In this document: in pieces, positions 1 to 8,197 of the stretch
Layout of the letters: the number at the start of each line of letters is the position of its first letter
Numbering within the stretch: position 1 is the stretch's first letter
DNA from: Xiashengella succiniciproducens
GTDB taxonomy: Bacteria > Bacteroidota > Bacteroidia > Bacteroidales > Marinilabiliaceae
Length of the DNA stretch: 64,000 nt
Reading direction: 5' to 3'
Assembly: GCF_023674465.1 (NCBI RefSeq)
Contig: NZ_CP098400.1
Span: 1,702,801 to 1,766,800, forward strand
Translations under genes and position numbers: made by a program
The notes under the pieces: generated by a model
The model's input: only the letters and a program-made list of their open reading frames with translations
Database searches by the model: none
What the model was told of the DNA's origin: nothing

Positions 1-717
1 GCTATGGAACAGTTTGTGGAGACTACCCATGAATACTGGAGAACAAAGGGACAATATTCACCAAATATAACTGTACGTCTTGCATCCGGAGGTTACATAG
101 GTGGGGGACTTTATCACTCACAGACCATTGAAGGGGCATTGACAACCTTCCCTGGAGTTAGGGTAGTATATCCCTCTTTTGCTGATGACGCAGCAGGATT
201 GTTGAGAACTGCCATCCGTTCAGAAGGTCTTACTCTCTTTCTGGAGCCTAAGGCACTATACAACTCACCCAAGGCAGCCACACCATTTCCTGATGACTTC
301 GAAGTACCCTTTGGTAAGGCAAGAATCAGGAGAGCAGGTAGTGATATGACCATGATTACTTATGGAAATGCTACTCACTTCTGTCTCGAAGCAGCTGAAA
401 TTTTGGCAAAAGAAGGCATTGCAGATATCGAAGTACTTGACCTTCGTTCACTTTCTCCGCTGGATACAGAAGCAATTGTAAATTCTGTCAGGAAAACTGC
501 CAGGGCAATGATAGTACATGAAGATAAAGTGTTCGGAGGATTCGGTGGTGAAGTTGCCGCTACAATTGCTGATATTGCGTTTGAATACCTTGATGCACCA
601 ATCAAGAGGGTAGGTTCAACCTATACGCCTGTAGGTTTCAACCGTATTCTTGAGGCAGCAATTCTTCCAAACACCGACAAGATACTTAAGGCAGCCAAAG
701 AGCTCCTCCAGTATTAG
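1..717 (+). CDS. 2-oxoacid dehydrogenase E1, beta (C-terminal) part, 5' truncated
   Basis: The frame is open from the window edge to the TAG at 715-717, so this is the 3' end of a longer gene (the Met at base 4 is probably internal). The protein matches the beta half of thiamine-diphosphate-dependent E1 (pyruvate or branched-chain 2-oxoacid dehydrogenase): the pyrimidine-domain segment GGGLYHSQTIEG is followed by PGVRVVYPSFADDAAGLL and, after about residue 100, by the transketolase C-terminal domain (ITYGNATHFCLEAAEIL, EVLDLRSLSPLD, HEDKVFGGFGGEVAA). In Bacteroidota the alpha and beta subunits are often fused in one chain of about 650-700 residues, which is probably the case here, but the alpha part lies outside the window. 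Substrate cannot be assigned from this half alone. Confidence 0.85.
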   Translation, partial: AMEQFVETTHEYWRTKGQYSPNITVRLASGGYIGGGLYHSQTIEGALTTFPGVRVVYPSFADDAAGLLRTAIRSEGLTLFLEPKALYNSPKAATPFPDDFEVPFGKARIRRAGSDMTMITYGNATHFCLEAAEILAKEGIADIEVLDLRSLSPLDTEAIVNSVRKTARAMIVHEDKVFGGFGGEVAATIADIAFEYLDAPIKRVGSTYTPVGFNRILEAAILPNTDKILKAAKELLQY

Positions 718-751
718 TATATTTTGTTAAATAAGATCAAACATTCATTAT

Positions 752-1258
752 ATGAAGAAGGTAGGTATATTTTACAGCTTTCGCTCCGTAAAGACCAAAC
801 AGCAGGTCAAGAAGCTTATTAAGCATCTGGGGGAAGAAAACTGTGAGGAAATAGATGTGGACATTGCCACAGTTGAAGATTTCAGGAAGTTTGACAACTT
901 TATTTTTGCAGTTCCAACATGGTTTGACGGTGAACTACCCAACTATTGGGATGAGTTTCTGCCTGAAATAGAAGAGGAACCTCTAAAAGGCAGGAAATTC
1001 GCCATCTTTGGCGGAGGAGATCAGAAGAAATATCCGGAAAACTTCGTAGACGGAATAGGCATAATGGCCGAATTCGTTGAAGAACACGGTGGTAAAGTTG
1101 TTGGTTATACATCTGCCAAAGGCTATGAGTTTGAGAGCTCCAGAGCCCTTAGAGGCGATAAATTCTGCGGTCTGGCTTTGGATATTGAAAACCAGTCAGC
1201 TTTAACCAGCGATAGGATTGATAAATGGGCAGAGCAACTCAAAAAAGAGTTCAACTGA
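752..1258 (+). CDS. flavodoxin-family protein with altered FMN phosphate loop
   Basis: 168 residues, the usual length of a long-chain flavodoxin. Flavodoxin landmarks are clear: VPTWFDGELPNYWDEFLPEI (first FMN ring loop and following helix), IFGGGDQKKYPENFVDGIG (second loop), GYEFESSRAL and the C-terminal CGLALDIENQSALTSDRID..W.EQLKKEF. Oddly, the N-terminal phosphate-binding loop, normally S/T-x-T-G-x-T after the first strand, reads YSFRSVKTKQQV: the glycine and the spacing Ser/Thr are gone. It therefore may bind FMN weakly, bind another ligand or act in a different role. Located 34 bp after the E1 gene and followed by a clear terminator, so it may be transcribed with E1. Family confidence is high, electron-carrier function less so. 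Confidence 0.8.
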   Translation: MKKVGIFYSFRSVKTKQQVKKLIKHLGEENCEEIDVDIATVEDFRKFDNFIFAVPTWFDGELPNYWDEFLPEIEEEPLKGRKFAIFGGGDQKKYPENFVDGIGIMAEFVEEHGGKVVGYTSAKGYEFESSRALRGDKFCGLALDIENQSALTSDRIDKWAEQLKKEFN

Positions 1259-1282
1259 CATAGTATCTACTTAATGTATGCA

Positions 1283-1313
1283 AAGGGCATCCCACCAGGA
1301 TGCCTTTTTTTTT
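1283..1313 (+). terminator. intrinsic terminator after flavodoxin gene
   Basis: Perfect 7-bp stem GGCATCC (1286-1292) / GGATGCC (1298-1304), loop CACCA, followed by nine T. Confidence 0.85.
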
Positions 1314-1888
1314 GCAATACAGAGTCATATTATAGCTAATGAATACACACTAGCAAACCCAAATAGGAGCGTGCAGGGATGTTTACACATGTAACCCAAC
1401 GAGAATAACCTTAGGAATTACGCAAAAAGACATATACAATCACAAGAAATACCAAGCTATAAATCTCAATATCAATTTATTAGATAATATATATAAATAG
1501 ACACTTCAACGACTTAGTAAAATTGAACGTATAAAAATACAAAATAGCGTAAATACGGGTCGTAATAACGTATTATATCATTAATATCCAGTATTATAAA
1601 TGCCTTATATTAAGTAATACTTAAATATACAAGCATTGCCATTCCAGGATCCTGAAAATCAGCAGTGTTTTGCAGCAATAAGACAGCCATTAATTCCCAA
1701 AGGCGGTTTATAAACCCTGGATTCTGCGGTTATTAAACAGTTTTACTCATTTAGAAAAACCCTCAGATACAAGAGAATAGTTTGGTTTATATAAAGTGCT
1801 GGAGATACTATCAAAAGTGTGACTCCAGGAATATTTAAATATGTCGCATACATGCAACATATGTAAACATCAACGCATGGATCTCCTA
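1314..1888. other. AT-rich intergenic region, no gene seen
   Basis: About 575 bases between the flavodoxin terminator and the promoter of the XRE gene. No convincing open frame or RNA gene was found. It contains short A/T-rich inverted repeats (for example AGTATT near 1590 and AATACT near 1615) and the palindrome ACATATGT at 1857-1864 within AACATATGTAAAC, about 25 bp upstream of the XRE promoter; this is a possible operator. A related sequence, GTTTACACATGTAAC, is at 1381-1395. Confidence 0.5.
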
Positions 1889-1920
1889 TTTGCATTTTGT
1901 AAACCAACGTGCTATATTTG
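1889..1920 (+). promoter_or_regulatory. Bacteroidota-type promoter of the XRE gene
   Basis: -33 element TTTG (1889-1892), 20-bp spacer, -7 element TATATTTG (1913-1920), fitting TTTG-N19-21-TAnnTTTG. Transcription would begin near 1927, about 27 nt before the ATG at 1954. Confidence 0.7.
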
Positions 1921-1953
1921 TAGAATCAGTTTCAAACCTATGTGTGCAAATCC

Positions 1954-2418
1954 ATGAAAGATCGTTTACAAAAACTGTTAGCCAGAGAAGACCTTACACC
2001 AGTTCGTTTCGCTGAGAAAGTTGGTGTGCAGCGATCAAGCGTTAGTCACATTCTGTCAGGCAGAAACAATCCAAGTCTGGATTTTATTCAGAAAATCCTT
2101 GTTGCCTTTCCTCAAATCAGCACTGACTGGCTTATAAGGGGAAGGGGCGAGATGTACAATAGTGCGCAGGCTTCAGTAAATAATGAGAGAAAGCGTATTC
2201 CTAGTGACCTCTTTTCCTCACTTAATGATGAGGATACTCCGGTTTACCTTAGTTCCAAGGTAAAAGCCGATCCGGATGAAAGAAAGACAGTTGGAAAAGA
2301 AGTTGGAAAAGAGCAGCATGAAGAAGCAATTGTTCAGAGAGCAAGTGACAGGAGAATAGAGAAAATCGTGGTGTTTTACAGCGATAAAACCTTTACCGAG
2401 TACCTTCCTGAGGGCTGA
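1954..2418 (+). CDS. XRE-family helix-turn-helix transcriptional regulator
   Basis: 154 residues from the ATG at 1954; a GTG at 1942 is in frame but would place the start within the first bases of the transcript, so the ATG is preferred. Residues 1-65 form a lambda-repressor-like HTH: MKDRLQKLLAREDLTPVRFA, then VQRSSVSHILSGRNNPSLDF (recognition helix region) and TDWLIRGRGEMY. This N-terminal pattern is common in Bacteroidota regulators. The C-terminal 85 residues are acidic/basic and unrecognised, and include a short duplicated VGKE-VGKE segment. No partner gene adjoins it; the palindrome ACATATGT just upstream of its promoter could be an autoregulatory site (inference). Confidence 0.8.
   Translation: MKDRLQKLLAREDLTPVRFAEKVGVQRSSVSHILSGRNNPSLDFIQKILVAFPQISTDWLIRGRGEMYNSAQASVNNERKRIPSDLFSSLNDEDTPVYLSSKVKADPDERKTVGKEVGKEQHEEAIVQRASDRRIEKIVVFYSDKTFTEYLPEG
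2290..2313 (+). repeat. 12-bp tandem duplication inside XRE gene
   Basis: GTTGGAAAAGAA followed directly by GTTGGAAAAGAG, encoding VGKE twice in the linker/C-terminal part of the regulator; in-frame and recent-looking. Confidence 0.8.
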
Positions 2419-2505
2419 GTATAAATTAGGACCGCAGTGCCCTAATATGCCGAAAAAGCATTAACTTTGTGTCGGAAATAAGCATTACATGCGTAATTAT
2501 ACCAC

Positions 2506-3276
2506 ATGAAGTACATCCATGATTTCAGAATAGTTAGCAATCAAAGGCAAAACTACGAGTACATAGTACTGACACTTCGTGCTGAGGGTTTTGAGCTGCC
2601 AGAGATGCTTCCAGGTCAATTTGCAGAAGTCCGCGTACCAAATGAGTCTTCTGTTTATCTGCGCCGTCCCCTTTCAATTCATGATGTTGATTATGAGCGT
2701 CAGGAAATAAAACTCCTGATTCAGGAAGTAGGAAAGGGAACAAAAGGACTGGGTTCGCTACCGGAAGGAAGTCTTCTGAACCTTATTTATCCCCTTGGGA
2801 AACCATATACACTGCCCGAAAGCAATGAGGTCTTGTTAATAGGCGGTGGTTGCGGAGTTGCTCCGCTATTATTTCTCGGCCGTTACCTCAAGAATCACGG
2901 CATACAACCAAGATATCTGATTGGAGCCAGAAATGCTGAAGGACTTGTAAGACTTGAGGCTTACAGGGAACTTGGAGAAGTAAACGTCACAACAGAGGAT
3001 GGTAGCGTTGGTACCAAAGGATATGTTATCCATCACCCTGTTATGAGAACTGAAACACCTGATTTCAGGCATATTTACACATGCGGACCTGACCCAATGA
3101 TGAAGGTAATCGCAAAGTATGCAGACAGACATGGTTTAAGTTGTCAGGTTTCCCTTGAGAATCTTATGGCATGTGGCATAGGCGCTTGCCTATGCTGTGT
3201 CACCAAGACCAAAGATGGCAACAAGTGTGTATGTACCGAAGGACCAGTATTTGATTCAAAATATTTACAATGGTAG
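2506..3276 (+). CDS. pyrK: dihydroorotate dehydrogenase electron-transfer subunit (PyrK)
   Basis: 256 residues. Type 1B dihydroorotate dehydrogenase passes electrons from dihydroorotate through FMN (PyrD), then a [2Fe-2S] cluster and FAD (PyrK) to NAD+. Seen here: the FAD-binding RRPLSIHD motif at about 53-60, the nucleotide-binding [12 protein letters not shown] at about 110-121, and a C-terminal cysteine cluster (C223, C228, C231 and C241/C243 in [10 protein letters not shown]...CVC) fitting the PyrK iron-sulfur ligands. The ATG is preceded at 2462-2469 by TAACTTTG, a possible -7 element. The stop overlaps the start of pyrD by 7 bases, indicating translational coupling and 1:1 production. 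Pyrimidine biosynthesis, cytosol. Confidence 0.95.
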   Translation: MKYIHDFRIVSNQRQNYEYIVLTLRAEGFELPEMLPGQFAEVRVPNESSVYLRRPLSIHDVDYERQEIKLLIQEVGKGTKGLGSLPEGSLLNLIYPLGKPYTLPESNEVLLIGGGCGVAPLLFLGRYLKNHGIQPRYLIGARNAEGLVRLEAYRELGEVNVTTEDGSVGTKGYVIHHPVMRTETPDFRHIYTCGPDPMMKVIAKYADRHGLSCQVSLENLMACGIGACLCCVTKTKDGNKCVCTEGPVFDSKYLQW

Positions 3277-4184
3277 ATCTTTCAGTCGAAATAGGCTCAT
3301 TGAAGCTGAAAAATCCAGTTCTGACAGCATCGGGAACTTACGGTTATGGCCGCGAATATGAGGATTTCGTTAATATAGATGACCTTGGCGGTATTGTAGT
3401 TAAGGGAACAACCTTAAAACCCAGGGAAGGTAATGATTATCCAAGAATGGCAGAAACCCCAATGGGTATGCTTAATGCCGTCGGACTTCAGAATGTTGGT
3501 GTGGATCGTTTTATCAGCGAAATCTATCCCAAAATCAGGAAGTACAATACCAGCATCCTGGTAAATGTTTCAGGATCCACAATAGATGACTACGTTGAAA
3601 CTGCATCGAAGATTAATGATCTGGATGATATTCCTGGAATAGAACTCAATATATCATGTCCTAACGTTAAAGAAGGGGGTATGGCCTTTGGTGTCTCATG
3701 CGCTTCGGCAGAGGCTGTTACAACAGCGGTCAGAAAGGTTTACAGCAAGCACCTGATGGTAAAACTATCCCCAAATGTCACAGATATAGCTGAAATAGCA
3801 AGAAGTGTAGAATCAGGTGGAGCTGATTCCCTTTCACTTATTAACACTCTTCTTGGCATGGCCATAGATGCAAAGACTAGACGTCCGGTACTGTCAACAA
3901 TAACAGGCGGTCTCTCTGGTCCTGCAGTAAAACCTGTAGCTCTAAGGATGGTTTGGCAGGTTGCTTGTGCAGTTAAAGTACCGGTAGTTGGCATGGGAGG
4001 TATAAGCAATGCTACTGATGCAATTGAATTTATGCTTGCAGGAGCCACTGCAATTCAGATAGGAACTGCAAACTTTGTAGATCCTCAGGTCACTGTTAAG
4101 GTTATTGAAGGAGTAAAGAACTATCTTGAAGAAAACAACATAGCATCAATAAGAGAACTTATAGGAGCGCTGCGTTGCGATTAA
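3270..4184 (+). CDS. pyrD: dihydroorotate dehydrogenase, catalytic subunit type 1B
   Basis: 304 residues, the normal class 1B length. Oxidises dihydroorotate to orotate on FMN. Visible: VKGTT with the FMN lysine (K45), the substrate loop [13 protein letters not shown] with the class 1 catalytic cysteine at C130, [21 protein letters not shown], and the phosphate-binding [27 protein letters not shown] given in two parts (GMGGISNA and [10 protein letters not shown]). It overlaps pyrK by 7 bases and its TAA (4182-4184) overlaps the stop of the convergent minus-strand gene by 3 bases. Together with pyrBI at 24 kb it gives two separate pyrimidine loci in the window. Confidence 0.96.
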   Translation: MVDLSVEIGSLKLKNPVLTASGTYGYGREYEDFVNIDDLGGIVVKGTTLKPREGNDYPRMAETPMGMLNAVGLQNVGVDRFISEIYPKIRKYNTSILVNVSGSTIDDYVETASKINDLDDIPGIELNISCPNVKEGGMAFGVSCASAEAVTTAVRKVYSKHLMVKLSPNVTDIAEIARSVESGGADSLSLINTLLGMAIDAKTRRPVLSTITGGLSGPAVKPVALRMVWQVACAVKVPVVGMGGISNATDAIEFMLAGATAIQIGTANFVDPQVTVKVIEGVKNYLEENNIASIRELIGALRCD

Positions 4185-5308
4185 CCAATTTTTCTGGAAT
4201 CTGATTCTGGTAGTATGTTTGTAAGTGGCTTGAAATAAGACCTGATCAATTGCCATTTCTCCGGATGTTGCTCAAGGAGCTGGAGTATATTCTCCCTGTT
4301 TTTACGAATAGCATCAGTTATCGCAGGAGCTGATATTGGCTTTTCCATGGAACGGCCAACAGCACTCCCTGTTAACTCATCACCACTCTTCAATATCTTA
4401 TATGCCGCGGCCTCTAGTTTATCAAGAAAGGAGGCCGTTTTCTTCATTCTGTTGCGTGAGAGTGCAGGATTAAGCTCTGTTGCTTTTACTGACGATGCAG
4501 GGCTCTCAGGAAGGTCAAAACGGATATATGCAGCCTCTACAACAGCTTCGTTCAAAGAAAGTACCACTGCATTCATAAGGGTAAACCTGATAGCCTGCTC
4601 AAGCGCCCTATTTGCTGTTTCAAAATCTGTTACTCTGGATAGTTTCTCAACTGCATCACTGGAGAGCTGTAATGAAATTCCGCAATCATCAGATGCTGTT
4701 TTTAACCTGTTATTGGCCCAGGATTCAATCCATTTTGCTGGAATACCAGGATCATTATCCTTAGATTTTCCACCAAAAATGCGTTGGTTTAATTCTGTAA
4801 ACTCAACAATAAATGCTTTATACTCCAGATTGTTGTCATAAAGCATTCTCACAAAGCGGTATGCAAGAGATCCTATAAGCGCCTTCTGCGCAGTATCAAG
4901 AGGACTCTGGTTTCGTGATATACCTAGATTGCTCTGATCATCCCTGAAAAATAGGTAGTACAGATCCAAACCATCCTCTGATTTTATGCGGAGTTGTAAA
5001 ACTGTATAACTAAGTTCGGCGAATATATCAAGCTGTCCACCACCTGCAGTCCTGGTTTCGAAAGGCAACTGTGAAGGAGAAAGCCATAGATAACCAGGCG
5101 CCTTTCCTGCAAGTTCTTTTAAATATGATAACATGGAATCAGCTAGTAGGGTATGCGACCTATAGCCCTGCCCTGACTGCATAAGATCCTCACCACCACA
5201 TTTTCCGCTTTTGTCATAGTATAATACAACCACCCTTTCAATACCCGGAAATAGTTCGGGTATCTGTCCACGAAGCTGATCCCGTATTTTCCTGCCAACT
5301 CTATGCAT
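4181..5308 (-). CDS. unknown conserved-looking protein, possible C-terminal DNA-binding region
   Basis: 375 residues, not recognised. No signal peptide or membrane segment, so probably cytosolic. The N-terminal third is mixed alpha/beta with [20 protein letters not shown]-like strand/turn text near residues 24-42 and an aromatic stretch [13 protein letters not shown] near 113-125. The middle is alpha-helical. The last 80 residues contain a helical run followed by [20 protein letters not shown], which has the look of a helix-turn-helix or small helical domain (inference only). Stops overlap pyrD head-on by 3 bases. The start is the ATG at 5308; 55 bp upstream lies a set of three 12-bp-spaced ATTAAGCA repeats that could control it. 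Confidence 0.6.
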   Translation of the reverse strand: MHRVGRKIRDQLRGQIPELFPGIERVVVLYYDKSGKCGGEDLMQSGQGYRSHTLLADSMLSYLKELAGKAPGYLWLSPSQLPFETRTAGGGQLDIFAELSYTVLQLRIKSEDGLDLYYLFFRDDQSNLGISRNQSPLDTAQKALIGSLAYRFVRMLYDNNLEYKAFIVEFTELNQRIFGGKSKDNDPGIPAKWIESWANNRLKTASDDCGISLQLSSDAVEKLSRVTDFETANRALEQAIRFTLMNAVVLSLNEAVVEAAYIRFDLPESPASSVKATELNPALSRNRMKKTASFLDKLEAAAYKILKSGDELTGSAVGRSMEKPISAPAITDAIRKNRENILQLLEQHPEKWQLIRSYFKPLTNILPESDSRKIG

Positions 5309-5701
5309 AATATAGGTAAATCATAAGACGGTTGTAGCTTGTCATTAATTGATAAAAGTATAATTAAGCAGAAAATTAAGCAAATTATTAAGCAGGTAAT
5401 TTAGTGATCTATCAAGGGTAAATTTAAGCCTGTTTTAAGTACTGTCTTATACTGAGCAATGCTTTGATAGTCCCAGAATTAGTGTGACAAGCCAATTGAA
5501 ATGTGCTTAATACATAGGACTTGAACAATTTATTACAGTGTTGCTGTTTGTAAACTATTTAGAGTACACATATGTAACACTATAAACTAAGGGTGTGTTT
5601 ACATCTTTACAAAAGCAGGATCAATTCGTATTGAAATGTAATTTTCCTTCAAACACAGGTAACTGTATTAACTCTAAAGCTCTTTTTTATAACTTGCACA
5701 A
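5309..5701. other. intergenic region between divergent genes with iterated octamer
   Basis: About 390 bases separate the unknown minus-strand gene from the DUF4105 gene. It holds the ATTAAGCA repeats at 5363-5394 (separate entry), an inverted copy TGCTTAAT at 5504-5511, and the palindrome ACATATGT at 5568-5575, which also occurs before the XRE gene. A 68-codon frame at 5595-5801 is present but overlaps the next gene and has no coding features. Confidence 0.5.
5363..5394 (+). repeat. three ATTAAGCA repeats with exact 12-bp period
   Basis: ATTAAGCA occurs at 5363-5370, 5375-5382 and 5387-5394, with 4-bp spacers GAAA and AATT. A fourth copy in inverted orientation (TGCTTAAT) is at 5504-5511. 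The regular spacing suggests a protein-binding array rather than chance. Confidence 0.7.
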
Positions 5702-6961
5702 ATGGAAAACTATAGTTGTATGTACAAAGGACCAAAGAGCTCCAGTACCAGAGAGAAAAATTATTTTGTGTCATTCCTTCACTACTGCAAAGAAAGTCTG
5801 AAATATCTTATTCTAGGCCTTTATATTTTGTTAAACAGTTCGACAGCCCTGTTTGGTCAACTTTCAGAGCAAAGCAGGATCTCTATACTCACATGTTCCC
5901 CCGGTGAAGAACTATACAGTTTATTTGGTCACTCAGCTATCAGGGTCAGTGACTCAGTACTAGGGATAGACTATGTATTTAACTATGGAACCTTTGATTT
6001 TAACACTCCCAACTTTTACCTTAAGTTTATGCGTGGTGAGTTGGACTATATGTTATCAGTCAGCCACTATGATAACTTTATATACGAGTATAATCTGGAT
6101 GGACGTGGTATTACCGAACAGGTACTGAGACTAAGATATGAGGAACGAAACAAATTATTCGAAGCACTATCGGAGAATTATAGGCCAGCCAATCGTGCAT
6201 ACAAGTATCACTTCTTTTATGACAACTGCGCAACAAGAGTAAGGGATATAGTTGTGAATAACATAGGACTTACGGTTGAGTTTCCAGAAAGAGAAACATA
6301 CTCAGCAATGAGTTTCCGTGATGTAATATCCGTATATCTTAAAAACAGGCCCTGGACCAGGTTGGGTTTGGATCTATTGTTAGGCCAACCAACCGATGAA
6401 AAGCTTAATGCCACTACGGTTCAGTTTCTTCCTGATTTCCTGATGTACCAGTTTGCCGATGCCCGGATCAGTGAAGATGGAAGACACCTTGTCAGTAGTA
6501 CCTCAACACTGCTTGACAGGCGTACCGTGGAAAGCAAACCAGGGACCTTCACTCCGGCCTTTGTACTCAGCCTCCTTGCAATTATGATTATTGCACATAC
6601 ATGGCTAAGCAAAAAGCAAGGCAAAAGCACCAGGCCTATTAATGTGGTTCTGCTATCTATTTGTTCAATGATTGGATTACTAATAATCTTTCTCTGGTTT
6701 TTTACATCACATAGTGTTACCGGACCAAACTGGAACATCCTGTGGGCACATCCACTTTATTTGTTGCTCTTCATCCCAACAGTAAGCAAAAACAGTACAG
6801 GTAAGTACCTAAGACTGATATTCGCATCGTTAATACTAATTTTTGCCCTGGTTTCACCCTTTCTGAGCCAACAAATACCTGTTGTACTGATACCAATTTG
6901 GATACTACTGATTGTTAAATTGATGTTATTCAACACTTCGCACAAAGGTGAACAAAGATAA
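5702..6961 (+). CDS. DUF4105 (Lnb N-terminal periplasmic domain) membrane protein
   Basis: 419 residues. After a hydrophobic export segment (LKYLILGLYILLNSSTALFG, about residues 33-52) comes a DUF4105-type domain: TCSPGEELYSLFGHSAIRVSD with the conserved histidine, VFNYGTFDF, and FFYDNCATRVRDI with the conserved cysteine about residue 175, an arrangement resembling NlpC/P60-like papain-fold enzymes. The C-terminal 130 residues contain four to five hydrophobic helices (e.g. PAFVLSLLAIMIIAHTWL, VVLLSICSMIGLLIIFLWFF), so the catalytic domain is probably held in the periplasm. Substrate unknown. The start may be the ATG at 5702 or the in-frame ATG at 5720. The thioredoxin-fold gene follows after 36 bp. 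Confidence 0.82.
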   Translation: MENYSCMYKGPKSSSTREKNYFVSFLHYCKESLKYLILGLYILLNSSTALFGQLSEQSRISILTCSPGEELYSLFGHSAIRVSDSVLGIDYVFNYGTFDFNTPNFYLKFMRGELDYMLSVSHYDNFIYEYNLDGRGITEQVLRLRYEERNKLFEALSENYRPANRAYKYHFFYDNCATRVRDIVVNNIGLTVEFPERETYSAMSFRDVISVYLKNRPWTRLGLDLLLGQPTDEKLNATTVQFLPDFLMYQFADARISEDGRHLVSSTSTLLDRRTVESKPGTFTPAFVLSLLAIMIIAHTWLSKKQGKSTRPINVVLLSICSMIGLLIIFLWFFTSHSVTGPNWNILWAHPLYLLLFIPTVSKNSTGKYLRLIFASLILIFALVSPFLSQQIPVVLIPIWILLIVKLMLFNTSHKGEQR

Positions 6962-6997
6962 GATTCGTATGTTAGTAAGCTGATAAACTAATATGCG

Positions 6998-7474
6998 ATG
7001 AGGAGAATTTGGATCTTGCTACTGTTGACTGCAGTAATTGGAGGCCATGCTGAGGCTAGAAAGATTGAAGATGTTCCGGTGGAAAAACTGAAGCAAAGAG
7101 TTGAGAAGGCATCTGATACCATTTTCGTGTTGAATTTCTGGGCAACCTGGTGTCAGCCATGTGTCAAGGAGATCCCTGAATTCAACAAGATTCCGAATAC
7201 ATACAAAGGAAAACCTGTAAAGGTAATAATGGCAAATCTGGATTTTCCAAACCAGAAAGATAGTCGTGTATTACCTTTCCTTGAAACTAACGAGGTTAAG
7301 CATGAAGTCTTGATGACAATAACTCCCAGAGGCGGAGAATGGATCGAGGCTATGGACCCCACATGGAGCGGAGCAATTCCTGCTACTATAATAATGTATA
7401 AAGGGAAGCGCTTTTTTCATGAAGGAGAGACTAATTATGAGACAATTATAAAGTGGATTGAGAGTTTGTTGTAA
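6998..7474 (+). CDS. exported TlpA/ResA-like thioredoxin
   Basis: 158 residues. Signal peptide MRRIWILLLLTAVIGGHAEA, then a thioredoxin fold with active site FWATWCQPCVKEIPEF near residue 50 (CxxC as CQPC), and a cis-proline region AIPATIIMYKGK. Such proteins reduce or exchange disulfides in the periplasm. It is followed after 19 bp by a second thioredoxin-fold protein, so the two, perhaps with the DUF4105 gene upstream, probably form an operon concerned with envelope redox. Confidence 0.85.
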   Translation: MRRIWILLLLTAVIGGHAEARKIEDVPVEKLKQRVEKASDTIFVLNFWATWCQPCVKEIPEFNKIPNTYKGKPVKVIMANLDFPNQKDSRVLPFLETNEVKHEVLMTITPRGGEWIEAMDPTWSGAIPATIIMYKGKRFFHEGETNYETIIKWIESLL

Positions 7475-7493
7475 AACCTAAAAGGCAGAACCT

Positions 7494-8090
7494 ATGAAAA
7501 AAAGAATCATCTTAAGTACAATGTTTGTTATGTTGGCAGCTGTTATGCTGAATGCCCAGCTAAAACCAGGAGATATTGCACCTGATTTCAAACTAAAGGG
7601 AGTTGACAACAAGTGGGTATCCCTGAGTGATTATAAGGATCAAAAAGGTGTGATACTGGTGTTTACATGCAATCATTGTCCCTATGCCAAGTTGTACGAA
7701 ACCAGGATTATTGACCTACAGAACAAATTTGGTGGCAAACAATTCCCAGTAGTTGCAATTAACCCAAATGACTCCACAATAGTAGAAGCTGATAGTTTTT
7801 CTAATATGGTTGCAAATGCTGCAGCCAAAGGCTTTAACTTCCCATATTTGCTTGATGACATTCAATTGTTCAAAAAATATGGAGCAACAAAGACCCCACA
7901 TGTATTTGTGCTGAAGAACGAAGGTGGAAGTTTTAAAGTAGCCTATATTGGCGCAATCGATGACAATTCACAGGATCCCAATGATGTGGGAGAGGCCTAT
8001 GTTGTAGACGCTGTTAATGCACTACTTGAAGGAAAAGCACTTGCCAGAACAGAAACTAAAGCAGTAGGTTGTACTATAAAATTCAAATAA
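7494..8090 (+). CDS. exported peroxiredoxin-like (AhpC/TSA-fold) protein
   Basis: 198 residues with signal peptide MKKRIILSTMFVMLAAVMLNA. The fold is of the thioredoxin-like AhpC/TSA group: LKPGDIAPDFKLKGVDNKWV, then FTCNHCPYAKLYETRI with a CNHC dithiol near residue 60, and GATKTPHVFVLK containing the cis-proline. This CNHCPYA form is typical of a bacterial family often labelled thioredoxin family or alkyl hydroperoxide reductase; peroxidase activity is not proven. Ends in a terminator at 8109-8141. Confidence 0.85.
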   Translation: MKKRIILSTMFVMLAAVMLNAQLKPGDIAPDFKLKGVDNKWVSLSDYKDQKGVILVFTCNHCPYAKLYETRIIDLQNKFGGKQFPVVAINPNDSTIVEADSFSNMVANAAAKGFNFPYLLDDIQLFKKYGATKTPHVFVLKNEGGSFKVAYIGAIDDNSQDPNDVGEAYVVDAVNALLEGKALARTETKAVGCTIKFK

Positions 8091-8108
8091 TAAACATCCA
8101 AAAGTAAA

Positions 8109-8141
8109 GGCAGTGTGATTAATTTCATGCTGCCTTTTTTG
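8109..8141 (+). terminator. intrinsic terminator
   Basis: 10-bp stem GGCAGTGTGA (8109-8118) / TCATGCTGCC (8125-8134) with two G-T pairs, followed by six T. The T run also supplies the TTTG -33 element of the next promoter. Confidence 0.8.
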
Positions 8142-8170
8142 TTTTAAATAAAGTATTATAAGTACTTTTG
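8138..8170 (+). promoter_or_regulatory. promoter of serine hydrolase gene
   Basis: TTTG (8138-8141), 21-bp spacer, TACTTTTG (8163-8170). The possible TTG start at 8168 lies inside the -7 element and so cannot be translated from this promoter, fixing the ATG at 8198. Confidence 0.7.
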
Positions 8171-8197
8171 CGCAGGATACTTGTAACACAAGCAATT

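Noticed and set aside
5363-5394. CRISPR or origin iterons at the ATTAAGCA array
   Set aside because: Units are 8 bp with 4-bp spacers, far too short for CRISPR, and no dnaA or replication gene is nearby.
5595-5801. 68-codon frame before the DUF4105 gene
   Set aside because: Overlaps the DUF4105 coding start in another frame, has no homologous features or promoter.
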